Below are positions 57,889 through 64,000 of a DNA stretch of 64,000 nucleotides, piece by piece. The position numbers and the translations under genes were made by a program. Below the pieces are notes generated by a model, which was not told the origin of the DNA, did no database searches, and was given only the letters and a program-made list of their open reading frames with translations. This stretch comes from Pseudomonas oryzihabitans (GTDB taxonomy: Bacteria > Pseudomonadota > Gammaproteobacteria > Pseudomonadales > Pseudomonadaceae): positions 186,001-250,000 of the forward strand of contig NZ_CP017024.1 in NCBI RefSeq assembly GCF_014522265.1, given 5' to 3'. Numbering within the stretch: the first letter of the stretch is position 1; each line of letters begins with the position of its first letter.

Positions 57889-58774
57889 ACGACAACCGCT
57901 CCCTTACCGCGGCGGCGAAGGCGGCGGGGGCTTCCTGGGGGATGTTGTGGCCGCAGCCGGGTAGCACCTCGTAGCGGAAGGGTCCGCTGAAGTGCTGCGC
58001 CACCCTGGCTTCACCCTGCACCTTGGTGACCCCATCGTCGGCGCCCGCCAATACCGTGGTGGGCACGGGGATGGGTGGCTGCGCGGCGAGCCGGCGCTCG
58101 GTCTCGGCATAGGCCGGAGCATCCGGGGCCAGGCCGTAGCGGTGGCGATAGGAGTGGATCACGGTGTCGACGAAATCGGGATTGTCGAAGGCCGCGGCGG
58201 TAAGCGCATAGGTGGCGTCGCTGAAGCGCCAGCTGGGTGACCACAGCGACCAGAGCAGTCGACAGAAGTCGCGGCGATGTTCCGCCAGGCCGGCGCGCCC
58301 TCGTTCACCGTGGAAATAGTACTGGTACCAATAGCGCAGCTCCGCCGCCGGCTCGGCCGGCTGGGTCGCCGCGGCGGCGATGTCCTGGATCGGATAGCCG
58401 TCGCCCAGCACCAGCCCCGCGACCCGTTCGGGCCAGAGGGCGGCGACGATGCCGGCGGCGCGGCCACCCCAGTCGTAACCGGCCAGGGTCGCCCGCTCCA
58501 GGCCCAGGGCATCGAGCAGCGCCAGGACGTCATGGGCCAGGGCCGCCTGCTGGCCGGAGCGCGGGGTATCGGCGCTCAGGTAGCGAGTGGCGCCGTAGCC
58601 GCGCAAATAGGGCACATAGACCCGGCAGCCAGCGGCGGCCAGTTCATCGGTCACCTCGGCGTAGGCGTGGATGTCGTAGGGAAAGCCATGTAGCAGCAGG
58701 ACCGGCGCGCCGCCGTCCGGTCCCTGGACCTGATAGGCCACGTCCAAGACGCCGGCCTGGATGGAGATGAGCAT
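57887..58774 (-). CDS. Alpha/beta hydrolase (epoxide-hydrolase/haloalkane-dehalogenase-like)
   Basis: 295 residues. VLLLHGFPYDIHAYAEVTDELAAAGCRVYVPYLRGYGATRY, nucleophile Asp in LAGYDWGGRAAGIVA (D-W-G-G pattern of epoxide hydrolases and dehalogenases), cap domain, acid ADDGVT and His in LPGCGHNIPQEAP. The start at 58774 (MLISIQAG, GGAG upstream) is used; the reading frame stays open much further upstream but that part is non-coding. Confidence 0.88.
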   Translation of the reverse strand: MLISIQAGVLDVAYQVQGPDGGAPVLLLHGFPYDIHAYAEVTDELAAAGCRVYVPYLRGYGATRYLSADTPRSGQQAALAHDVLALLDALGLERATLAGYDWGGRAAGIVAALWPERVAGLVLGDGYPIQDIAAAATQPAEPAAELRYWYQYYFHGERGRAGLAEHRRDFCRLLWSLWSPSWRFSDATYALTAAAFDNPDFVDTVIHSYRHRYGLAPDAPAYAETERRLAAQPPIPVPTTVLAGADDGVTKVQGEARVAQHFSGPFRYEVLPGCGHNIPQEAPAAFAAAVRERLS

Positions 58775-58848
58775 CAGAGTTCTCCGCAAAGGGTGTTGTA
58801 GAGCGGAGAGGTGGGTGGGCCTGGGAGTTCCCAAGGTGGCCACTTCGC

Positions 58849-58964
58849 GTGGAAAACGCCAAGCGGTTTTCCACCCTACCGGGCTACGGCGTCTGAGAGC
58901 ATCGCGGCCATGGGCCGCTCCTACAGCGAAGGGTGACTCCGTAGGAGCGGCCCATGGCCGCGAT
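58849..58964. repeat. Palindromes upstream of the hydrolase, including a perfect 24-bp foldback
   Basis: 58849-58874: GTGGAAAAC / GTTTTCCAC palindrome. 58901-58924 and 58941-58964: two 24-base arms in perfect inverted orientation (GTAGGAGCGGCCCATGGCCG core) with a 16-base loop; a single copy of the arm is at 52593-52616. Confidence 0.85.
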
Positions 58965-58986
58965 CGACATGACCATGACAGGTCCG

Positions 58987-59757
58987 CTACCCCGCCAGAT
59001 ACCGCCCGATCAGGGTCACGCCGGAGACCAGCACCAGCCAGGTCACCAGGCGGGTGAAGCGTTCGCGGGACAGGCGCCGTTGCAGGTGGCGACCGATCCA
59101 GCCACCGAGCAGCATGGCGGGCAGCAGGCAGACCGCGAGGAGCAGCAGGCGGCCGTCGCTGTAGGCGCCGGCGATCAGCAGCAGGACGATGCGGATGGAG
59201 GCGCTGCAGCCGATGAGAAAACTCTGGGTGCCGCGGATGGCGTTCTTGTCTTCCAAGCGACCGTTGAGATAGAGCGCATAGAGAAAGCCGCCGCTGCCGA
59301 ACAGGGCGCCACAGAGGCCCCCGACCCCGCCCGCCGGGATCGACCAGGCCGGCGCCAGTTGGCGAAAGCCTTTGGGGGTGAGCAGGCTGTAGGTGGAATA
59401 GACGACCACGAAGAGGCCCAGCCAGAGCATCAGCAGCCGGGCATCGGTGCGCATCAGCAGGTAGGTGCCCAGGGCCGCGCCGAGCAGCAGCATCGGCAGC
59501 AGCCGTCCGAGTTCGCGGCCGGCGATGGCGCGGCGATCCGGCAGCCAGTTGTGGAAGGAGGCGAGGAAATCCAGCATCACCAGCAAGGGCACGATGCGCG
59601 ACAGGGGCATCCAGCTGGTGAGCAAGGGACCGGCGACCAGGGCGCTGCCAAAGCCGGCGACGCCAAAGATCAGATAGGCCAGGACCACGATGGCTTCGAT
59701 GAACAGCCAGTCGATGGGGCTGAAGGCGGGAATCAGGGCAGCGAGGGTTTCGAGCAT
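58987..59757 (-). CDS. TauE/SafE-family anion permease
   Basis: 256 residues, about eight helices in two halves: EAIVVLAYLIFGVAGFGSALVAGPLLTSWMPL and IPAGGVGGLCGALFGSGGFLYALYLNG carry the duplicated G-x-G-G motifs of TauE/SafE (DUF81). Exports sulfite or organosulfur anions in known members; substrate unknown here. ATG at 59757 has AGGA upstream; one three codons earlier lacks it. Confidence 0.87.
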   Translation of the reverse strand: MLETLAALIPAFSPIDWLFIEAIVVLAYLIFGVAGFGSALVAGPLLTSWMPLSRIVPLLVMLDFLASFHNWLPDRRAIAGRELGRLLPMLLLGAALGTYLLMRTDARLLMLWLGLFVVVYSTYSLLTPKGFRQLAPAWSIPAGGVGGLCGALFGSGGFLYALYLNGRLEDKNAIRGTQSFLIGCSASIRIVLLLIAGAYSDGRLLLLAVCLLPAMLLGGWIGRHLQRRLSRERFTRLVTWLVLVSGVTLIGRYLAG

Positions 59758-59857
59758 GGGGCGCATCCTGCGACAGAAAGCTCATTCTGCGCCCCGGGAA
59801 CAGCCGGTGAAAACCGCCGGCCACCCGCGTTCACGGGGACCGGCGAGCCAGAGCGGC

Positions 59858-60922
59858 TCAGGGAATCAGGCGCTGGGCCCGCAGCCGGGTGAAGAGGTCG
59901 AGAAAGCTCGCCCGGGTGTCGCGATAGCCGAAGAAGCCCAGGTCACGACTCTTGGTCATGTCGTTGAGGCACTCGATCTCGCGGCCCAGGTCGGCGTCGC
60001 TGTGCCACCAGGAGGCGAGATTGTCGACGTCGGCTTCCACCAGGTCGTGCTCCTCGGCGAGCTTGCGCCACAGCGCCGGCGCCACGTCCTTCAGCCGCGC
60101 TTCCAGCGGCATGGGCTGCTCGGGATAGGGTGCCGGCTCCAGCTCGAAGAAGGCGGCGATCTCGCCCCACAGCCAGCGCCAGCGGAAGACGTCGCCGTTG
60201 ACGGTGTTGAACGCCTGGTTGCGCGCCGCCGGCGCCAGGGCGGCCCATTCCAGTTGCTCGGCAAGCAGACCGGCGTCGGTGACGTCGGTGATGCCGTCCC
60301 ACTGAGTACGGGAACCGGGGAAGACGAAGGGCTGCCCAGTGGCCTTGCACAGGGAGGCGTAGACCGCCAGGGTCAGGCCCATGTTCATGGCGTTGGTGCC
60401 CTTGGCCTGGCCGATCATGCTATGGGAGCGGTGCACGCTCCAGCCGAAGCCGTGCCGCTCGGCGGCGGCGAAGAGGATGTCTTCCAGGGTGTAGTAGAAG
60501 TTGGCGCCGGCCTGGCGCGGTTCGCTTTCACGGAAAGGCGTCTCGGCCTTGCCACTGCCGTATTCCTCGAAGGAACCCAGGTAGTGCTTGGTACCGGTGA
60601 CCAGCGCCAGGTGCTGCAGCGGCGCGCCGTCCAGGGCCTGGCAGAGGTTGTCCATCATGGCGCCATTGGCCTCGACGTTTTCCTTCTCGGTGGCACGCCG
60701 GGTCCAGGTGCAGAAGAACACATGGCTGATCGGCAGACCGGCCAGGGCCTGGCGGGTGGACGCGGCGTCGAGCAGGTCGGCGGCGACCGGGATGACGCCT
60801 TCCTGCGCCACCGGCTTGCGTGCCAGACCGTAGACGGTCCAGCCTGAGGCGACCAGGGTGTTGGCCAGGTTGTAGCCGGAAATGCCGGTCACGCCGACGA
60901 TGAGAGCGGTGCCCTTGCGCAT
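59858..60922 (-). CDS. PRISE-type short-chain reductase (progesterone 5beta-reductase/iridoid synthase-like)
   Basis: 354 residues. GVTGISGYNLANTLVASGWTVYGLARKP (TGxxGxxG NADPH loop followed by the LARxP motif), TGTKHYLGSFEEYG with the catalytic Lys, and FYYTLEDILFAAAERHGFGWSVHRSHSMIG with the Tyr, all typical of the PRISE subgroup known best from plants and also present in proteobacteria. It would reduce 1,4-enones. Divergent from a LysR gene. Confidence 0.88.
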   Translation of the reverse strand: MRKGTALIVGVTGISGYNLANTLVASGWTVYGLARKPVAQEGVIPVAADLLDAASTRQALAGLPISHVFFCTWTRRATEKENVEANGAMMDNLCQALDGAPLQHLALVTGTKHYLGSFEEYGSGKAETPFRESEPRQAGANFYYTLEDILFAAAERHGFGWSVHRSHSMIGQAKGTNAMNMGLTLAVYASLCKATGQPFVFPGSRTQWDGITDVTDAGLLAEQLEWAALAPAARNQAFNTVNGDVFRWRWLWGEIAAFFELEPAPYPEQPMPLEARLKDVAPALWRKLAEEHDLVEADVDNLASWWHSDADLGREIECLNDMTKSRDLGFFGYRDTRASFLDLFTRLRAQRLIP

Positions 60923-61045
60923 GAAACCTCCAAATAGGGGTGAGAGACGGCCTGCGACGGTCGCAGGCGCTGTAGATAAGGGAGTGCCTTGTCTCAGGGT
61001 TGATTCCAGCCTATTGGAGAATTAACGGCGTATCCTGGGTATAAA

Positions 61046-61062
61046 TTCCTGTTTAACAGGAA
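61046..61062. promoter_or_regulatory. LysR-type palindrome TTCCTGTT-T-AACAGGAA
   Basis: Perfect 8-bp arms around one T in the gap between the PRISE reductase and its LysR neighbour, 27 bases upstream of the regulator start. Likely operator for both genes. Confidence 0.7.
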
Positions 61063-61088
61063 TCAGATTCCGTAATCGGGAGCCAGCC

Positions 61089-62021
61089 TTGTATTCCTCC
61101 GAACGCCTCAAGGGCCTCGACGTCTTCGTCACCGTGGCCGACCTCGGCAGCTTCACCGCGGCCGGCGAGCGCCTCAATCTCACCGGCTCGGCCATCGGCA
61201 AGAGCGTGGCCCGCCTGGAGAGCCGCCTGGGCGTGCGGCTGTTCCAGCGCACCACCCGCCGCCTGACCCTGACCGAGGCCGGCGCCAGTTTCTATCGCAC
61301 CTGCACCGGGGTGCTGGCCGAGCTGGAACAGGCCGAGCTGGGGCTGACCGCCCAGGATGGCGAGCCCCATGGCCGGGTGCGCATCGACCTGCCCGCCTCC
61401 TATGGCCGCCTGCATGTGCTGCCACTGATCCTGGAGCTGCTGCATCGCTATCCGCTGTTGCAACCGGATCTGTCGCTGTCGGATCGCTTCGTCGATCCGG
61501 TCCACGAGGGCATCGACATCCTGGTGCGCATCGGCGGCTCCGACGCCTGGCCGGCCAGCCTGGGGCATCGGTTCCTCGGCACCCAGCGCCAGGTCTTCTG
61601 CGCCGCTCCGGCCTATCTCGCCCAGCATGGCCGACCCCGGACCCCGGCGGAGCTGGTCGATCACCAGTGCATCGGCTTTCGCCAGGCCGACGGCCTGATC
61701 AGCCCCTGGCAGTTGCGCGGCGAGCAGCCCGGCGACAGCGAACGCTGGGTGTTCCAGCCGCGCCTGGTGGTGGGTGATGGCGAAGGCGAGGTGCTGGCCG
61801 CCCTGGCCGGGCATGGCATCGCCCAGTTGCCGACCTGGCTGATCGCCACGCACCTGGCCAGCGGCGCCCTGGTGGACGTGCTGCCCGAGCACGGCGTCGA
61901 AGGCTCGCCGATCAACCTGGTGTGGCCGCGCAGTCGCGAGACCCTGCCGCGGGTCCGGCTGTTGCTGGAGCATCTGGCCAGTCGCCTGCTGCCTACCGTG
62001 GCACCGAAGCTTGCGCGCTAG
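61089..62021 (+). CDS. LysR-family regulator
   Basis: 310 residues. wHTH LDVFVTVADLGSFTAAGERLNLTGSAIGKSVARLESRLGVRLFQRTTRRLTLTEAG, effector domain GRVRIDLPASYGRLHVLPLILELLHRYP. Starts at TTG 61089 (MYSSERLKG). Divergent from the PRISE reductase gene, its probable target. Confidence 0.9.
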   Translation: MYSSERLKGLDVFVTVADLGSFTAAGERLNLTGSAIGKSVARLESRLGVRLFQRTTRRLTLTEAGASFYRTCTGVLAELEQAELGLTAQDGEPHGRVRIDLPASYGRLHVLPLILELLHRYPLLQPDLSLSDRFVDPVHEGIDILVRIGGSDAWPASLGHRFLGTQRQVFCAAPAYLAQHGRPRTPAELVDHQCIGFRQADGLISPWQLRGEQPGDSERWVFQPRLVVGDGEGEVLAALAGHGIAQLPTWLIATHLASGALVDVLPEHGVEGSPINLVWPRSRETLPRVRLLLEHLASRLLPTVAPKLAR

Positions 62022-62274
62022 CCACGACCGCGCGACGACCGGTCCCGGCTGCCGCGCCGGGAGCGGGAACATCCGCGCGGGCACCCCGGTCGTAAACTCT
62101 CGCACCCCCGCCCGTCCATGAGTTCCATCGATGGGCGGCATGACGATTATCGAGACGATCGATTGGCGCCGTCGGCTCTGGCTCAGCAGGATCGGCGGTT
62201 TGTCACCTGGCCAGGTCCGCCTAGCCGCGACGTTCCACCCCCCCCCCGGTTCCACCACCTAGATGAGGTATCTC

Positions 62275-63342
62275 ATGAGCCAAGCCCAAGGCTACGCTGC
62301 CCAGTCCGCCGACCAGCCCCTGGCGCCCTACTCCTTCGAGCGGCGCGAACCCGGCGCCCACGACGTGCAGATCGACATCCTCTTCTGCGGCGTCTGCCAT
62401 TCGGACCTGCACACCGCACGCAACGAGTGGAACAACACCCTCTTCCCCTCCGTGCCCGGCCACGAGATCGTCGGCAAGGTGACGGCGGTCGGTGCCCACG
62501 TGAAGAACTTCAAGGTCGGCGACAGCGTCGGCGTCGGCTGCATGGTCGACAGCTGCCAGCACTGCGCCCCCTGCGATGCCGGCGAAGAATCCTATTGCGA
62601 GAACGGCTTCACCGGCACCTACAACGGCAACCTCTACGGCGGCAGCGAGAACACCCAGGGCGGCTACTCCGACCACATCGTGGTCAACGAGAAGTTCGTG
62701 CTCAAGGTGAGCCACACCGAGAACCTGGCCGCCGTGGCGCCGCTGCTGTGCGCCGGCATCACCACCTATTCGCCGCTGGCCCACTGGAAGGTCGGTCCGG
62801 GCAAGAAGGTCGGCATCGTCGGCCTGGGTGGCCTGGGCCACATGGGCGTGAAGATCGCCCATGCCATGGGTGCCCACGTGGTGCTCTTCACCACCAGCGC
62901 CAACAAGAAGGACGACGCCCTGCGCCTGGGCGCCGACGAGGTGGTGGTGTCGAAGAACGAAGACGAGATGGCCGCCCACGCGAACAGCTTCGACTTCATC
63001 CTCAACACCGTGGCCGCGCCGCACAACCTGGACGCCTTCCTCACCCTGCTCAAGTGGGACGGCACCATGACCCTGGTCGGCGTACCCGCCGAGCCGCACC
63101 CGGCGCCCAGCGTGTTCAACCTGGTGATGAAGCGCCGCCAGCTGGCCGGTTCGCTCATCGGTGGCATCCGCGAGACCCAGGAGATGCTGGACTTCTGCGC
63201 CAAGCACGGCATCGTCTCGGACATCGAGCAGATCGCCATCCAGGACATCAACGAAGCCTATGAGCGCATGCTCAAGAGCGATGTGAAGTACCGCTTCGTG
63301 ATCGACATGCAAAGCCTCAAGCAGGGCCAGACCGCGGCCTGA
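62275..63342 (+). CDS. Zinc-dependent NAD(P) alcohol dehydrogenase (cinnamyl-alcohol/YahK type)
   Basis: 355 residues. Catalytic zinc: Cys in FCGVCHSDLHTARNEW and GHEIVGKV; structural zinc: CQHCAPCDAGEESYC; coenzyme loop GIVGLGGLGHMGVKIAHAMGAHV. Matches NADPH-dependent aldehyde reductases such as YahK. ATG at 62275 with GAGG upstream; a run of ten C lies at 62238-62247 in the leader. Followed by an intrinsic terminator. Confidence 0.93.
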   Translation: MSQAQGYAAQSADQPLAPYSFERREPGAHDVQIDILFCGVCHSDLHTARNEWNNTLFPSVPGHEIVGKVTAVGAHVKNFKVGDSVGVGCMVDSCQHCAPCDAGEESYCENGFTGTYNGNLYGGSENTQGGYSDHIVVNEKFVLKVSHTENLAAVAPLLCAGITTYSPLAHWKVGPGKKVGIVGLGGLGHMGVKIAHAMGAHVVLFTTSANKKDDALRLGADEVVVSKNEDEMAAHANSFDFILNTVAAPHNLDAFLTLLKWDGTMTLVGVPAEPHPAPSVFNLVMKRRQLAGSLIGGIRETQEMLDFCAKHGIVSDIEQIAIQDINEAYERMLKSDVKYRFVIDMQSLKQGQTAA

Positions 63343-63364
63343 TCCCGCGCTCCGCTCCGCCGTC

Positions 63365-63389
63365 AACGCCCGCGCCCGTCGCGGGCGTT
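63365..63389 (+). terminator. Intrinsic terminator after the alcohol dehydrogenase
   Basis: AACGCCCGCG, loop CCCGT, CGCGGGCGTT, then GTCATTT. Confidence 0.8.
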
Positions 63390-63431
63390 GTCATTTCCGG
63401 TAACGCATTTTTGGCGCGCCCTGCGGTCCTA

Positions 63432-63572
63432 GCTTCTGTCCGAAAAGTCGTCGAGCGAAGGTCAGGCGAGGCGAAAAGTCCTGAGGAAGCGGAATTTACG
63501 AGCGGTAAATGAGCATTCCGAAGGGCTTTTCAACGAAGCATCACCGAGCGCAGACACTTTTCGGGTAGAAGC
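63432..63572. repeat. Dispersed foldback element, copy D
   Basis: 141 bp; ends GCTTCTGTCCGAAAAGT / ACTTTTCGGGTAGAAGC pair with one or two mismatches; core TGAGGAAGCGGAATTTACG..GGTAAATGAGCATTCCGAA as in copy B. Directly upstream of the YpfJ-type gene. Confidence 0.88.
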
Positions 63573-63603
63573 AAGCGATAACGACAATCACGAGGCGGCC
63601 GCC

Positions 63604-64000
63604 ATGCAGTGGGACAAGGGACAACGTAGCGACAACGTGCAACAGGCCAGCGGTGGACGCGGCATGAAGATCGGCGGCGGCCTCGGGCTGGGTGGCGTGG
63701 CCCTGGTGGTGGTGTTCGGCCTGCTCAGCGGCCAGAGTCCGACGCAGATCCTCGGCAACCTGATCAGCCTCAGCGGCCAGAGCGCGCCGAGCCAGCAGGA
63801 GACCACCGCGCCGGCCGACAATCGCCAGGTGGACTTCGTCCGCGTGGTGCTGGGCGAGACCGAAAACACCTGGACGCGCATCTTCCAGGCCCATGGCGAG
63901 CAGTATCAGCCGCCCAAGCTGGTGCTGTTCAACGGCCAGGTGCAGTCCGGTTGCGGTGGCGCCACCGCGGCCAGCGGTCCCTTCTATTGCCCGGTCGACA
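63604..64000 (+). CDS. ypfJ: YpfJ-family neutral zinc metallopeptidase, N-terminal part (cut by window edge)
   Basis: First 132 residues. MQWDKGQRSDNVQQ, a membrane helix (GGGLGLGGVALVVVFGLLSG), then VDFVRVVLGETENTWTRIFQAHGEQYQPPKLVLFNGQVQSGCGGATAASGPFYCPVD, the conserved block of the KPN_02809/YpfJ family. The zinc-binding HExxH-type part lies beyond the window. ATG at 63604. Confidence 0.9.
   Translation, partial: MQWDKGQRSDNVQQASGGRGMKIGGGLGLGGVALVVVFGLLSGQSPTQILGNLISLSGQSAPSQQETTAPADNRQVDFVRVVLGETENTWTRIFQAHGEQYQPPKLVLFNGQVQSGCGGATAASGPFYCPVD

Noticed and set aside
57887-59824. 645-residue open frame covering the hydrolase and the region opposite/over the TauE gene
   Set aside because: Only the last 295 residues are a protein family; the upstream part overlaps the TauE gene in another frame and is low-quality sequence.

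Overview
The window is GC-rich (low-GC stretches are rare) and carries gene orders and families typical of Pseudomonas: alpha/beta hydrolase-trpS next to zapG (yhcB), an ArsC-like gene before dapD-csdA-csdE, guaA-guaB, mqo, OprD, bacteriophytochrome, MntH/MntR and a YpfJ-type peptidase. I read it as a chromosomal segment of a Pseudomonas species; the species cannot be fixed from the sequence alone. No rRNA, tRNA, CRISPR array, complete insertion sequence or prophage was seen.

Layout. 1-5.3 kb: trpS (partial), a hydrolase, zapG, an Spx/ArsC-like protein, dapD, a cysteine desulfurase/SufE pair and tadA. 5.5-13.3 kb: bphP, a LysE-type exporter with a convergent AraC regulator, an AEC transporter, mqo and a beta-hydroxyacid dehydrogenase. 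13.5-17.8 kb: a divergent redox locus made of a sulfite-oxidase-family molybdoenzyme, a b-type cytochrome and a secreted DUF5666-like protein, facing a CusRS/HprRS-type two-component system, with a CusR-like box between them. 17.9-23.0 kb: a single 1712-residue transglutaminase-like/DUF4011/SF1-helicase/nuclease protein, a candidate one-gene defence system, followed by a dense repeat cluster with a three-copy 121-bp tandem array. 23.7-31.4 kb: OprD porin, non-specific nuclease, MFS/TetR pair with operator, coiled-coil membrane protein, mntH/mntR with a perfect palindromic box. 31.5-38.6 kb: PAS-PAS chemoreceptor, MFS-GNAT pair, LysR, then an arsR-acr3-arsC-chrA oxyanion-resistance run. 38.8-43.2 kb: bluetail/RTX-like surface protein, DJ-1/PfpI protein, GGDEF-EAL protein. 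43.3-46.9 kb: a lower-GC islet (LysR, old-yellow-enzyme, GNAT) ending in an 18-unit heptamer array fused to the guaA terminator. 46.9-50.2 kb: guaA, guaB. 50.3-56.5 kb: Fur-box-preceded TonB receptor and a complete siderophore-type ABC importer. 56.7-64 kb: D-2-hydroxyacid dehydrogenase, hydrolase, TauE-type permease, PRISE-type reductase with divergent LysR, zinc alcohol dehydrogenase, and a partial YpfJ metallopeptidase.

Two window-wide features stand out. First, nine genes, including the housekeeping guaA, guaB and mqo, carry eleven apparent frameshifts, every one repaired by adding a single base to a short G or C run. This points to homopolymer under-calling in the assembly, not gene decay, so I annotate these genes full length and mark the sites. 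Second, a 140-170 bp foldback element occurs four times at gene ends, and several families of short palindromes (24-30 bp) fill the other intergenic gaps.
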